A DNA stretch of 64,000 bases from ASV31 sp965229765 (GCA_965229765.1 CBDDJT010000004.1:372001-436000), one strand, 5' to 3'. Positions 8,840-18,835 are shown, numbered from the stretch's first letter. The notes: generated from the sequence alone by a model not told the origin. Numbers and translations are program-made.

Positions 8840-10785
8840 CGGGCCGTCATCAGTTCCATCATGCGAATGGGCTGCGGCGCCCCCTTCAGCCGCGCGTCAT
8901 AGGCGACATAGCTTTCCAGCACCCGCATCACGTAGCTTTGCGTCTCGCGGAAGGGGATAAGCTCTATCCACGCGACGGGATCGACGCCCGGATCCCTCGG
9001 GTCGCCAAAGCGTTCGATCCACTGGCGCGGGCGGCCCGGCCCGGCGTTGTAGCCTGCCGCGACAAGGATGTAGTTGTCGCCGAATTCCTCGACCAGACGG
9101 GCCAGATAGCCGCTGCCCAGCGTCGCGTTATAGGCAGGATCGGTCAAAAGGCGGGCCCGGTCGTAACCAACACCGGTTTCGCGCGCCATAAGCTGCGCCG
9201 TTCCCGGCATCAGCTGCATCAGACCCATCGCGCCGGCGGGACTGACCACCACCGGGTCGAACTCGCTTTCCCGGCGCGCCACGGCAAGCGCCAGCGCCTC
9301 GGGCACCGGCAGATCGCTTAACCCCAGGTCCGCGGTCGGAAAATAGGCCTGCGGCAGGCTGACCCCGCGAAACGCCGCCGCCTTGCCGACCGCGACCTCC
9401 AGATGGCGGTCGCCCAGCGTCGCCACGGCCGCCGCAAGGGCGTCGAATTCCGCTTCGGGCAGGGTCTCGGACAGGTGCGACAGGAACTGTTCGGCCCGGC
9501 TGCGTTGCCCGGCGCCAAGAAACAGGCGCGCGGCCTCGAACACAGTGCTCCGGGCAAAACCGGCGGCCTGCCAGTCGTCCACCCGCGGCGGCACGGCAAG
9601 CCGCGGATCCATCGCCGCGCCGGCCTTCTCGGCGGCAAGAAGGCCATAGAATCCCTGCTGGTTCTCGGCCCCCATCCGATACGCGATCATCGCCGCCTCG
9701 GGGTCGCCCAACACCTCGTGCGCGCGGCCCATCCAGTAGGCGGCACGCCCGACGCTGATCGGCGTCCAGACCGCACCGCGAAACCGCTGGAAATGGTCCA
9801 GCGCCAGCGCGGGTTCATCCAGAAATGTCAGCGCAAGATAACCCGCCAGCCATTCGAGGTCCGCAAAGTTCGATCCCTCGTTCAGGAAATGGCGGCTGGC
9901 CACGGCATAGGCCGTTGCCCCCTTGCCGTCGCGCATCAGGTCGCGGGCATAGGCCCGGCGCCGGTCGGCCCAGCGCTCCGCCTCGCCAAGGCTGTCGCCG
10001 TCGACGCTGCGTTCCAGAAGCAGCTCTACCGCGTCGTCGATACGTCCTCGCCGGGCCCGCCACTGGAAGCGTTCATAGGCAAGGCCGGCATCCCCAGCCA
10101 GCGACACGGGCACCGCCGCAATCAGGTCGTCCACCCCGGGCCGATCGCCGCGCAGCGCAACGCGCGCACGCGCCAGCGCCTTCCAGTCGTCGCTGACATG
10201 CGGGAACATCTCTTCGGATTCGCTTCCCAGCCCCCGCCACAAAAGCATGTCCAGCCGTGCCGTGTGATGCTCTGCCAGAAGCGTGCCGTAGTCGCGCAGG
10301 AACCGCGCCCGCTCCTCTTCGGACAGGACGAGTGTCCGCCATGCGATCACGATCTCGACCTGTGTGTCGCCCTGCTGGCCTTGCGCGGAATAAGCGGCGG
10401 CCAGCCTTTCGGCGCCCCAGCCCGTCTGGGGCCGCTCATCGCCAAAGAATCGCAGCACGTCCGCAGCGTCGGCATCCGCGGGAATCGCGGGCTCTCCACG
10501 CCGCCGCAAGAGACGCAGGCCGGGCCAGTCGCCGTAGCGGTCGATAAAGGCAAGGTAGTCGGCAAAGCCACCCCGTCCGTTGCGAAGGCGCGTCCATTCC
10601 ACGATGGCACGTCCGGTGTCGCCATCCTCTGCGGCCTCGGCTGCTGCTGCGTCCCAGTCGCCATCGCGAATCGCGTCAAAGGCCGCGGCCACCCCGTCGC
10701 CCGGCGCGGCAGCCAGCGGCGCGCCCTGCATCAGCAACGCCACAAAGACCAAGCGGCCCAAGAGGGCCAGACCACCGCGTGCCAT
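8836..10785 (-). CDS. Soluble lytic murein transglycosylase (Slt70-like)
   Basis: 649 aa. Signal peptide at residues 1-26 (LLGRLVFVALLMQGAPLAAA), a long alpha-helical superhelix domain, and a C-terminal SLT domain. The catalytic Glu is in ARRESEFDP (near residue 505), followed by SPAGAMGLMQLMPGTAQLMA and AAGYNAGPGRPRQW, the ES, GLMQ and AYNAG motifs of family 1A lytic transglycosylases. It cleaves the MurNAc-GlcNAc bond of peptidoglycan in the periplasm. Start at 10785 (GGAG ribosome site) rather than 10917, because it opens the signal peptide. Divergent from dapA. Confidence 0.92.
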   Translation of the reverse strand: MARGGLALLGRLVFVALLMQGAPLAAAPGDGVAAAFDAIRDGDWDAAAAEAAEDGDTGRAIVEWTRLRNGRGGFADYLAFIDRYGDWPGLRLLRRRGEPAIPADADAADVLRFFGDERPQTGWGAERLAAAYSAQGQQGDTQVEIVIAWRTLVLSEEERARFLRDYGTLLAEHHTARLDMLLWRGLGSESEEMFPHVSDDWKALARARVALRGDRPGVDDLIAAVPVSLAGDAGLAYERFQWRARRGRIDDAVELLLERSVDGDSLGEAERWADRRRAYARDLMRDGKGATAYAVASRHFLNEGSNFADLEWLAGYLALTFLDEPALALDHFQRFRGAVWTPISVGRAAYWMGRAHEVLGDPEAAMIAYRMGAENQQGFYGLLAAEKAGAAMDPRLAVPPRVDDWQAAGFARSTVFEAARLFLGAGQRSRAEQFLSHLSETLPEAEFDALAAAVATLGDRHLEVAVGKAAAFRGVSLPQAYFPTADLGLSDLPVPEALALAVARRESEFDPVVVSPAGAMGLMQLMPGTAQLMARETGVGYDRARLLTDPAYNATLGSGYLARLVEEFGDNYILVAAGYNAGPGRPRQWIERFGDPRDPGVDPVAWIELIPFRETQSYVMRVLESYVAYDARLKGAPQPIRMMELMTAR

Positions 10786-10909
10786 AATGCACTCCTTGCA
10801 AATCACCTGCGCACTAGGGTAGCTGGCGACACCCTGTCCGCAACTCAAGAGACCGGCATAACGACAGGGTGGCAAAGCCTCGCCGGACCGGCAGCAAGGA
10901 GCGTGTTGG

Positions 10910-11785
10910 ATGTTCAAGGGATCGTTTCCGGCACTGGTGACCCCGTTCCGCGATGGTGCGGTGGATTACGACGCGCTGACAGACCTGATCGAATGGCATA
11001 TCGAATCCGGCACGCACGGATTCGTGCCGGTGGGCACAACCGGCGAAAGCCCCACCCTAAGCCATGACGAACACGAACGGGTCGTAGAGCAGGTGGTCAA
11101 GGCCGTCGCCGGCCGTCGCCCCGTGATCGCCGGCGCCGGGTCCAACAACACCGTCGAATCGGTCCGCTTCATGCAGCACGCCCAGGCCGTCGGCGCCGAT
11201 GCGGCGCTGGTGGTGACGCCCTATTACAACAAGCCGCCGCAGCGCGGGCTGATCGCGCATTACACCGCGCTTCACGATTGCTGCGAATTGCCGATCGTCA
11301 TCTACAACATCCCCGGACGCTCGGTCATCGACATGACCCCGGCCACAATGGGAGAGCTTGCGAAGCTGCCGCGCATCGTGGGCGTCAAGGACGCCACCGG
11401 CGACCTGGCCCGCGTCAGTCAGCAGCGCGCCGCCTGCGGCCCCGATTTCATCCAGCTGTCCGGAGAGGACGCCACCGCGCTGGGTTTCAACGCGCATGGC
11501 GGCGTCGGCTGCATTTCCGTCACCGCGAACGTGGCGCCGAAGCTGTGCGCCGAGTTTCAGGAGGCGACGCTGGCGGGCAACTATGCCAAGGCATTGGAAT
11601 ACCAGGACCGGCTGATGCCCCTGCACGAGGCGATCTTCATGGAACCGGGCGTTGCCGGTGCCAAGTACGGCCTGTCGCTTCTTGGCCGCTGTTCTGACGA
11701 GGTGCGCTCGCCGCTGGTGGGCCTTACCGACGCCACCAAGAAGGCCATTCGCGACGCGATGGTGCACGCTGGCATCCTGAACTGA
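10910..11785 (+). CDS. dapA: 4-hydroxy-tetrahydrodipicolinate synthase
   Basis: 291 aa, standard length. It condenses pyruvate with aspartate semialdehyde, the first committed step of lysine/diaminopimelate synthesis. The Schiff-base lysine is K160 (GVKDATGD), with Y132 (VIYNIPGRS) and the substrate loop GTTGE at 42-46. It lies across from a murein hydrolase, fitting a peptidoglycan theme, though the two are divergently transcribed. Transcription converges on the ion-channel gene 11 bp after the stop. Confidence 0.96.
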   Translation: MFKGSFPALVTPFRDGAVDYDALTDLIEWHIESGTHGFVPVGTTGESPTLSHDEHERVVEQVVKAVAGRRPVIAGAGSNNTVESVRFMQHAQAVGADAALVVTPYYNKPPQRGLIAHYTALHDCCELPIVIYNIPGRSVIDMTPATMGELAKLPRIVGVKDATGDLARVSQQRAACGPDFIQLSGEDATALGFNAHGGVGCISVTANVAPKLCAEFQEATLAGNYAKALEYQDRLMPLHEAIFMEPGVAGAKYGLSLLGRCSDEVRSPLVGLTDATKKAIRDAMVHAGILN

Positions 11786-11796
11786 CGCGGCCCGCG

Positions 11797-12240
11797 TCAG
11801 CTGGTCCAGCCGCGGCCTTCTGACTGGGTGTTGCGCACGCGGCGCAGCACCTCGACCAGCATCGCGGTCAGAAAGCCGAACATCAAAAGCCCGTTCACCG
11901 CGGTCAGCCCGGCCAGCAGCCGCCAGTCCTGCGGCAACAGGATGTCGCCAAAGCCCAGCGTCGTGAACGCCACGATGGAAAAATAGACCGACGCCTCCAT
12001 CGTGATGAAGACCGGCAGCAGCCACAGCGCCACGGCCCAGATCCAGACGCTGGCGGTGACGATCATCAGGACCCAGAACACCGACCCGATCAGAAGTACC
12101 AGAAGCTTCGGCTGGTGCGGCGGCGTCCGCAACCAGCCCTGCACCCGGTCCAGTGCCTTTTCCATGACAAGGAACCCCGCCCCCGCCACCGTGGTGGTCA
12201 GCAGGATCAGGGCGGTTCCGATGGTCAGTTGAAGCAACAT
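11797..12240 (-). CDS. Two-transmembrane-type ion channel (PF07885)
   Basis: 147 aa. It has three or four hydrophobic segments and a pore loop with selectivity filter TTLGFGD near residue 100. Phe replaces the usual Tyr of TVGYGD, as in several bacterial ion-channel-family proteins. There is no RCK/TrkA-N domain. A K+ channel role is likely but the filter change leaves selectivity open. Start at 12240 with AGGAAGGAC in front; 20 extra in-frame residues from 12297 are unlikely. Divergent from smpB. Confidence 0.85.
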   Translation of the reverse strand: MLLQLTIGTALILLTTTVAGAGFLVMEKALDRVQGWLRTPPHQPKLLVLLIGSVFWVLMIVTASVWIWAVALWLLPVFITMEASVYFSIVAFTTLGFGDILLPQDWRLLAGLTAVNGLLMFGFLTAMLVEVLRRVRNTQSEGRGWTS

Positions 12241-12325
12241 GTCCTTCCTCAACACCGGCGCCGGACGCAGGTCAAGGGCCCGGCATCTGGACAGCATCGC
12301 CCGGGGCCACTATCTCGGGCCGGTC

Positions 12326-12802
12326 ATGGCAAAGCCAAAAGCAGATCCAAACTACAAGGTCGTCGCCGAAAACCGGCGCGCGCGTTACGACTATGCCATC
12401 GAGGAAGACCTCGAATGCGGCATGATCCTCGAAGGGTCAGAGGTCAAGTCGCTGCGCCAGGGCGGCGCGAATATCGCCGAAAGCTATGCCACCGTCGAGA
12501 ATGGCGAGCTTTGGCTGATCAACTCCTACGTCGCACCCTACGATCAGGCAAAGACCTTTACCCATGACGAAAAGCGCCGGCGCAAGCTGCTGGTGTCCCG
12601 AAAGGAGCTTTCTCGGCTCTGGAACGCGACCCAGCGGCAGGGCATGACGCTGGTGCCGCTGGTGCTGTATTTCAACCACAAGGGCATCGCCAAGCTGAAG
12701 ATCGGTGTCGCCAAGGGCAAGAAGTCCGCCGACAAGCGCGAGACAGAGGCAAAGCGCGACTGGCAAAGACAAAAGGCCCGCCTCTTGCGCCAGAACGGCT
12801 GA
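12326..12802 (+). CDS. smpB: SsrA-binding protein SmpB
   Basis: 158 aa. It binds tmRNA (SsrA) and brings it to stalled ribosomes for trans-translation. Characteristic OB-fold sequence: ENRRARYDYAIEEDLECGMILEGSEVKSLRQG at about residues 15-45, and the basic C-terminal tail with DKRETEAKRDWQRQKARLL that enters the mRNA channel. Start at 12326 (MAKPKADPNYKVV), not the upstream 12239. The ssrA gene is not seen in the window. Confidence 0.97.
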   Translation: MAKPKADPNYKVVAENRRARYDYAIEEDLECGMILEGSEVKSLRQGGANIAESYATVENGELWLINSYVAPYDQAKTFTHDEKRRRKLLVSRKELSRLWNATQRQGMTLVPLVLYFNHKGIAKLKIGVAKGKKSADKRETEAKRDWQRQKARLLRQNG

Positions 12803-12907
12803 TCCGTGCCAAACCGTTTGGCCGATTCGCAAACCGGCTGCTAGTCTGGCGCCCGTCGGACCGCCGCCGGGCGGGACTTGTAGCTGGTGATTTGGTGGGT
12901 TTCGGAC

Positions 12908-13171
12908 ATGGAACTGGCGATGGCCGCGCTTCTGGCGGGGATTCTGGGTGCCCATGGGGCTGGTTTGCTCTTGCGGCGGATCAAACTGGGCAGCCTTGCG
13001 AATACGGTGCTTGGAGTGGTCGGCGGCGGCGTCGGAGGTCAGGTGCTGATGGCACTCGGGACGCGGGGCGGCACAGAGCCGCTGGATGGCATCGAAGGTC
13101 AGATCCTTGCTGGCGGAATCGGTGGCGCCGCGATGGCCGCGTTGGTCAGCTGGGTGTTGCATCGTCGCTGA
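12908..13171 (+). CDS. Small glycine-rich membrane protein, function unknown
   Basis: 87 aa, mostly hydrophobic. Segments AMAALLAGILGAHGAGLL, TVLGVVGGGVGGQVLMALG and AGGIGGAAMAALVSWVL suggest three short helices with GxxxG-type packing. The spacing recalls the GlsB/YeaQ/YmgE small membrane proteins, but the match is not clear enough to assign. Start at 12908 is preferred; an ATG at 12887 would add seven residues. Stands alone between smpB and the sulfurtransferase. Confidence 0.7.
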   Translation: MELAMAALLAGILGAHGAGLLLRRIKLGSLANTVLGVVGGGVGGQVLMALGTRGGTEPLDGIEGQILAGGIGGAAMAALVSWVLHRR

Positions 13172-13271
13172 ACACCAGCGCGGCACCCGTTCCGCCGACG
13201 CTCAGGCAGGGCCTTGCCAGACCCGCGCCCCGCCGCTAGGCACTGAAAAACGCGCGGAAATGAGGTGTGGC

Positions 13272-14123
13272 ATGGCAATGGACGATCCAAGGACACTGGT
13301 CTCGACAGACTGGCTTGCCACGCATCTGAACGATCCCGACCTGCGCATTCTGGATGGGTCGTGGTACCTGCCGGACATGGGGCGCGACGGACGCGCCGAA
13401 TACGATGCCGCGCACATTCCCGGTGCGCGCTACATCGACATCGACGACATAAGCGACGCCCGCAGCGCGCTGCCCCACATGGCCCCCCCTTCCGAAAAGT
13501 TCGTCAGCCGGATGCGTGCGATGGGCGTCGGCGACGGACACCAGGTTGTCGTCTACGACGGCAACGGCATCTTTTCGGCCGCGCGCATCTGGTGGCTGTT
13601 TCGCCTGATGGGCAAGACGGACGTGGCCGTTCTCGACGGCGGCTTCGGCAAATGGCAGGCCGAGGGCCGCGAGGTCGAGGATCTGCCCCCGATCACCCGC
13701 GACCGCCACATCACCGTCAGCCGCCAGAACCACCTTGTGCGCGACGTGACCCAGGTTGCGGCGGCCGCGAAACTCGGCGACCACGAAATCCTCGATGCCC
13801 GCTCTGCCGGCCGTTTCCGCGGCGAAGAACCGGAACCGCGCGCCGGCCTTCGCGCCGGTCACATTCCCGGCTCGAAGAACGTCCATTACCGTACGCTTCT
13901 GAACGAAGACGGCACGATGAAGGACCCTGCCTCGCTGCGTGCGGTGTTTGACGCCGCGGGCGTCAATCTGGACAAACCCGTCATCACCACCTGCGGCTCC
14001 GGCGTGTCTGCGGCCATCATCAACCTCGCGCTGGAACGCATCGGCCATGACCGCCACGCGCTTTATGATGGATCTTGGTCCGAATGGGGCATGTATGGCG
14101 ACCTCAAGGTGGCCACCGGATGA
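13272..14123 (+). CDS. sseA: 3-mercaptopyruvate sulfurtransferase (two-domain rhodanese)
   Basis: 283 aa, tandem rhodanese domains. The C-terminal active loop CGSGVSA (Cys near residue 240) is the mercaptopyruvate-type loop (CGSGVT) rather than the thiosulfate-type CRKGVT. The N-terminal domain is inactive, with a GNGIFSA loop. Transfers sulfane sulfur from mercaptopyruvate to thiols or cyanide. Start at 13272 has GAGG six bases upstream; ATGs at 13260 and 13278 are alternatives. Overlaps the next gene by ATGA. Confidence 0.92.
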   Translation: MAMDDPRTLVSTDWLATHLNDPDLRILDGSWYLPDMGRDGRAEYDAAHIPGARYIDIDDISDARSALPHMAPPSEKFVSRMRAMGVGDGHQVVVYDGNGIFSAARIWWLFRLMGKTDVAVLDGGFGKWQAEGREVEDLPPITRDRHITVSRQNHLVRDVTQVAAAAKLGDHEILDARSAGRFRGEEPEPRAGLRAGHIPGSKNVHYRTLLNEDGTMKDPASLRAVFDAAGVNLDKPVITTCGSGVSAAIINLALERIGHDRHALYDGSWSEWGMYGDLKVATG

Positions 14124-14686
14124 CCCTGCAGCCCGCAGGCACGACGGTTTCCTTCACCCGCAACTTCCTTGAAATGCGGTCCAGACCCGGCTACGGCCAT
14201 CCGCCGCAGCCCGCCGGCCGCCCCGCGATCCTCGTGCGCGCGCAAACGCCGCCGGCCTGGTACTTCCTGTCGCTCTATGACGCGGTGGGCCGCGACTACG
14301 CCTGGGAAGACATGCACGCGCTGAATCAGACCGAACTGACAGAGTGGCTTTCCGATCCGGCCGTGTCGCTTTTCACCCTGATGCGCGACGGCTGGCCGCA
14401 CGGTTTCTTCCTGCTCGACGGGACAGAGACCGGGCGCATGGAACTGGCCTATTTCGGCCTTGTGCCAGAGGCCGTCGGCGGCGGACTTGGGAGCTGGCTT
14501 CTGAAGACCGCGGTCCTGACCGGCTGGGAGCAGCCCGGCACGACCCGGATGACCGTCAACACCTGCACCCTCGATCACCCGCGCGCCCTTGCGCTTTACC
14601 AGAAGGTGGGCTTTCAGGTCGTCGGCCGGGAAGAGCTGAAACGCACCCTGACCCGCCCCCGCGACCTGTCCCGCATCCCCGACTGA
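14120..14686 (+). CDS. GNAT-family N-acetyltransferase
   Basis: 188 aa. The acetyl-CoA-binding region is LVPEAVGGGLGSWLLKTAV (the Q/RxxGxG/A-like loop) near residue 125, and the C-terminal part HPRALALYQKVGFQVVGREEL is typical of GNAT proteins. Acceptor unknown. Start codon overlaps the sseA stop, so the pair is likely co-translated, and the aminotransferase gene follows after 11 bp. Confidence 0.88.
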   Translation: MTLQPAGTTVSFTRNFLEMRSRPGYGHPPQPAGRPAILVRAQTPPAWYFLSLYDAVGRDYAWEDMHALNQTELTEWLSDPAVSLFTLMRDGWPHGFFLLDGTETGRMELAYFGLVPEAVGGGLGSWLLKTAVLTGWEQPGTTRMTVNTCTLDHPRALALYQKVGFQVVGREELKRTLTRPRDLSRIPD

Positions 14687-14697
14687 AAGGCCTCAAG

Positions 14698-15882
14698 ATG
14701 CTCGAAGACCTCAAGGAACAGCCCAAGGACAAGATCCTCGAACTGATGGACCTGTTCCGCGCCGACCCGCGCGCGCAAAAGGTCGATCTGGGCGTCGGCG
14801 TCTACCGCAACGCCCATGGCGTCACCCCGGTGATGCGCGCCGTGAAAGAGGCGGAACGACAGCTGTGGGAGGCCGAGGAAACCAAGGCCTACACCGGCCT
14901 TCTGGGTGATCCGGCCTATGGCGCGGCGATGCGCGATCTGGTGCTGGGCGACGCAATCGACAACGCCCGGGTCGCCGCCGCCGCCACGCCCGGTGGCACC
15001 GGCGCGGTGCGTCAGGCTCTGGAACTCGTCCGCATGTCGGCGCCCGATGCCACCGTCTGGGTCTCCAGCCCCACGTGGCCGAACCACCTGACGATCGTGA
15101 AATACCTCGGGATGCCGCTGCGCGAGTACCGCTACTTCGACAACGACACCCGCGCAGTCGACTTCACCGGGATGATGGAAGACATGGCCGCCGTGAAGCC
15201 GGGTGACGTTGTCCTGCTGCATGGCTGCTGCCACAATCCAACCGGCGCCAACCTCACCCTGCCAGAGTGGGCAGAGGTCGCCGCGCTTCTGGAACGGATC
15301 GGCGCCACCCCCCTGATCGACATTGCCTACCAGGGATTCGGCGACGGCCTCGAATCGGATGCCGCGGGCGTGCGCCTGATCGCGCGCCAACTGCCAGAGG
15401 CGCTGATCGCGGCCAGCTGTTCCAAGAATTTCGGCATCTACCGCGAACGCGCCGGCGTTCTGATGGGCATCGCACCCACGCCAGCGGCGCAGCCGGCTGT
15501 CGAGGGCACGCTGGCGTTCCTCAACCGCCAGAACTACTCCTTCCCGCCCGATCACGGCACCCGCCTTGTCACCATGATCCTGAACGATCCCGCGTTGCGC
15601 GCCGACTGGGAGGCAGAGCTTGAAGAGGTCCGCCTCGCCATGCTCGACCTGCGCGAGGCATTGGCCGACGAATTGCGCGAACTGACGGGTTCGGACCGCT
15701 TCGGCTTCATCGCCCAGCACCGCGGCATGTTCAGCCGCCTCGGCGCGACCCCCGAACAGGTGCTGAAGATGCGCGAGGACAATGCCATCTACATGGTCGG
15801 CGACAGCCGCCTCAACATCGCCGGTCTCAACCGCGACAGCATTCCGATACTGGCGCAGGCCATCGTCGATGCCGGTGTCTGA
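14698..15882 (+). CDS. Aromatic/aspartate aminotransferase (class I, PLP)
   Basis: 394 aa. It has the full aspartate/aromatic aminotransferase family pattern: VDLGVGVYRN near 30, CHNPTGANLTLPEW near 180, and the PLP-lysine in SCSKNFGIYRERAG near 245, ending in the substrate-binding R of DSRLNIAGLN. It interconverts amino and keto acids of the aspartate/tyrosine/phenylalanine type with 2-oxoglutarate. Sequence alone does not separate AspC from TyrB. In a tight + strand run with the acetyltransferase and the rhodanese gene. Confidence 0.93.
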   Translation: MLEDLKEQPKDKILELMDLFRADPRAQKVDLGVGVYRNAHGVTPVMRAVKEAERQLWEAEETKAYTGLLGDPAYGAAMRDLVLGDAIDNARVAAAATPGGTGAVRQALELVRMSAPDATVWVSSPTWPNHLTIVKYLGMPLREYRYFDNDTRAVDFTGMMEDMAAVKPGDVVLLHGCCHNPTGANLTLPEWAEVAALLERIGATPLIDIAYQGFGDGLESDAAGVRLIARQLPEALIAASCSKNFGIYRERAGVLMGIAPTPAAQPAVEGTLAFLNRQNYSFPPDHGTRLVTMILNDPALRADWEAELEEVRLAMLDLREALADELRELTGSDRFGFIAQHRGMFSRLGATPEQVLKMREDNAIYMVGDSRLNIAGLNRDSIPILAQAIVDAGV

Positions 15883-15903
15883 GCGAAACAAGGGAGAAAC
15901 CCA

Positions 15904-16278
15904 ATGAAGATCGAAACCATCGACGGCAAGGACCTTCAGGTCTGGAGCGTGCAGGACGTGGCCGAGGCCTATGCCAAGGGACAGATCGCCCTCATCGACG
16001 TGCGCACCCCGCAAGAGTACATGTTCGAGCACATCGAAGGCGCCCTGCTCCTTCCGATGTCCTTCGTCAACGCCGACAAGCTGCCCTCGCAGCAGGGAAA
16101 GCAACTGGTGATCTACTGCGGCTCCGGGATGCGCTCGGGCCGCGTCGCGGCGCAATGCCTGGCCAAGGGCGTCCAGCCCGTCGCCCATATGGAAGGCGGC
16201 TTCGGCGCTTGGAAAGCCGCCGGCCTGCCCCATATCGGCACCGACATGGCCACCGGCGCACCAAAGCGCGTCAGCTGA
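15904..16278 (+). CDS. Single-domain rhodanese-like sulfurtransferase
   Basis: 124 aa. Active-site loop CGSGMRSGR (Cys near residue 70) and the start motif ALIDVRTPQEYMFEHIEGALLLP are diagnostic. A cytoplasmic sulfur carrier; no signal peptide. It follows the aminotransferase by 21 bp with a GGGAGA ribosome site. Together with sseA it gives a two-rhodanese, sulfur-handling flavour to this + strand run. Confidence 0.92.
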   Translation: MKIETIDGKDLQVWSVQDVAEAYAKGQIALIDVRTPQEYMFEHIEGALLLPMSFVNADKLPSQQGKQLVIYCGSGMRSGRVAAQCLAKGVQPVAHMEGGFGAWKAAGLPHIGTDMATGAPKRVS

Positions 16279-16302
16279 CGGTTCGCCGCGCCCCGGCCGG
16301 TC

Positions 16303-16605
16303 TCAGGCCGTGCCGGGATGCGTCCCCACCTCCGCGACCTGCACGCTGCCGCCCAGTTCGGTCACATGCGGACAGGCCGCGACGATGGCGCGCGCCGCGT
16401 CGCGGGTCGCCGCCTCGAACACCAGCCAGCCGTTCAGCAAGGGTGCAGCACCCCCGCCCACGACCTCGGCCCCGCCGCATGGCGTCGGCGGCGACACAAA
16501 GGTCACGCCCTCGGACCATGCGGACCATGCGGCCATGAAGGCCTGTCCCGCAAGCGCATCGGCCGGCGGCGTGCCGCCATAGGTCGTCATTATGAACTGA
16601 GGCAT
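16303..16605 (-). CDS. YciI-like / YCII-related domain protein
   Basis: 100 aa, small ferredoxin-like fold family. It starts MPQFIMTTYGG, contains NGWLVFEAATRDAARAIVAACPH and ends with a beta strand (SVQVAEVGTHPG), the pattern of YCII-related proteins. The biochemical role of the family is mostly unknown. It converges with the rhodanese gene. Confidence 0.7.
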   Translation of the reverse strand: MPQFIMTTYGGTPPADALAGQAFMAAWSAWSEGVTFVSPPTPCGGAEVVGGGAAPLLNGWLVFEAATRDAARAIVAACPHVTELGGSVQVAEVGTHPGTA

Positions 16606-16668
16606 CGAAAATCCTCTCCCTGAACAACCCCAGCCTGCCCGATCGGCAAAGGGGTGTCACCCTCACGG

Positions 16669-16762
16669 CTTCTTCTGTTGGCAAATACTCCCGCCAGAGG
16701 CGGCCCGAGCGGCCGGCGCCGAAGGCGCGGCCCGCGAGAGAAAAGGCTTGCGCCGCAGGCGC
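16669..16762 (+). repeat. 33-nt box plus two GC hairpins (copy 1 of interspersed repeat)
   Basis: Box at 16669-16701 (CTTCTTCTGTT, then AAATACTCCCGCC, then GAGGC). It is followed by hairpin GCGCC-GAA-GGCGC (16716-16728) and hairpin GCGCC-GCA-GGCGC (16750-16762). A near-identical box with two hairpins lies at 43390-43462 and a reversed, more diverged one at 52484-52537. This copy is in the 255-bp gap between the YciI gene start and the amtB terminator. Probably a 3'-UTR or terminator-type repeat; that is inference. Confidence 0.65.
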
Positions 16763-16803
16763 CCGATTCAGAAAACCCACGGCACCGAAACGGACCCGCG
16801 GGC

Positions 16804-16831
16804 AAAAAAAACCCGGGCGCGAACGCCCGGG
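16804..16831 (-). terminator. Intrinsic terminator of the glnK-amtB operon
   Basis: On the - strand, 30 nt after the amtB stop, a stem CCCGGGCG / CGCCCGGG with a TTCG tetraloop is followed by eight T residues. This is a textbook factor-independent terminator and fixes the operon's 3' end. Confidence 0.93.
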
Positions 16832-16860
16832 CAGTTGTCAAGGACTGACAGGAAGGGAGG

Positions 16861-18192
<1,332 letters not shown>

Positions 18193-18227
18193 ATTTAACT
18201 GTCCTTTCTCGAACATCACCGCGCGCC

Positions 18228-18566
18228 TCAGAGCGCGTCCTCGTTGGTTTCGCCGGTGCGCACGCGCACAGCGCTCTGCACGTCCAGAACGAAGATCTTG
18301 CCGTCGCCGATCTTGTCGGTCTTGGCCGTTGTCTGGATGGTATCGACCACCTGGTCGGCCATCGCCGCCGACACCACGATCTCCAGCTTGACCTTCGGGA
18401 CGAAGTTCACGGCGTACTCTGCGCCACGGTAGATTTCGGTGTGGCCGGACTGCGATCCGAAGCCCTTGATTTCCGTCACCATCATGCCGCGTACGCCGAT
18501 GGCGGTCAGCGCTTCGCGCACCTCCTCCAGCTTGAACGGCTTGATTGCTGCAATGATCAGTTTCAC
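18228..18566 (-). CDS. glnK: Nitrogen regulatory protein P-II
   Basis: 112 aa, the exact PII length. It senses 2-oxoglutarate, ATP/ADP and, through uridylylation, glutamine; binds AmtB when nitrogen is plentiful. The uridylylation site is Tyr51 (YRGAEYAVNF) in an intact T-loop, with GDGKIFV (B-loop region) and the C-terminal RVRTGETNEDAL. First gene of the glnK-amtB operon. A 12-bp inverted repeat 120-165 bp upstream (18686-18731) is a candidate operator. Confidence 0.96.
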   Translation of the reverse strand: MKLIIAAIKPFKLEEVREALTAIGVRGMMVTEIKGFGSQSGHTEIYRGAEYAVNFVPKVKLEIVVSAAMADQVVDTIQTTAKTDKIGDGKIFVLDVQSAVRVRTGETNEDAL

Positions 18567-18685
18567 GTTTGTACCCTTCCGATAGGCAGGTGGTCCTGCG
18601 GGGATTCCACGACGAAGAAGGAGCGTGCCCGGCGCAGGGACTCAAGGACACCGCCCCGCGCAGAGAGGTCTGAATCCGGGCTGAA

Positions 18686-18731
18686 TGCACAATTTTTGCA
18701 CATTTGCGTACCAAAGATTAAAAATTGTGCA
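18686..18731. promoter_or_regulatory. Inverted repeat TGCACAATTTTT ... AAAAATTGTGCA upstream of glnK
   Basis: Perfect 12-bp arms at 18686-18697 and 18720-18731, 22 bp apart, in the 269-bp divergent region between glnK (-) and the PBP gene (+). TGCAC/GTGCA are the outer half-sites of the known NtrC consensus, and glnK-amtB is a classic NtrC target, so nitrogen control is the favoured reading. The half-site geometry is not that of one standard NtrC site. The A/T-rich arms stand out in this GC-rich sequence. Confidence 0.55.
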
Positions 18732-18835
18732 GTGATTGAAGTCATCATACGCCGCGGTGCAGCGCCGCGCGCTCTCCACAAGCGGGCGCGAAACCGCTAC
18801 TCTGGCACAAAACAAGAGCAGGGCAGCAAGACGTC

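Noticed and set aside
14614..16233. 539-codon open frame antisense to the aminotransferase and rhodanese genes
   Set aside because: Both + strand genes have clear motifs; the antisense frame has none.
18690..18720. Sigma-54 promoter upstream of glnK (TGGTAC...GTGCA on the - strand)
   Set aside because: The GG and GC elements are 11 bp apart, not 10, so it would not be used by sigma-54.
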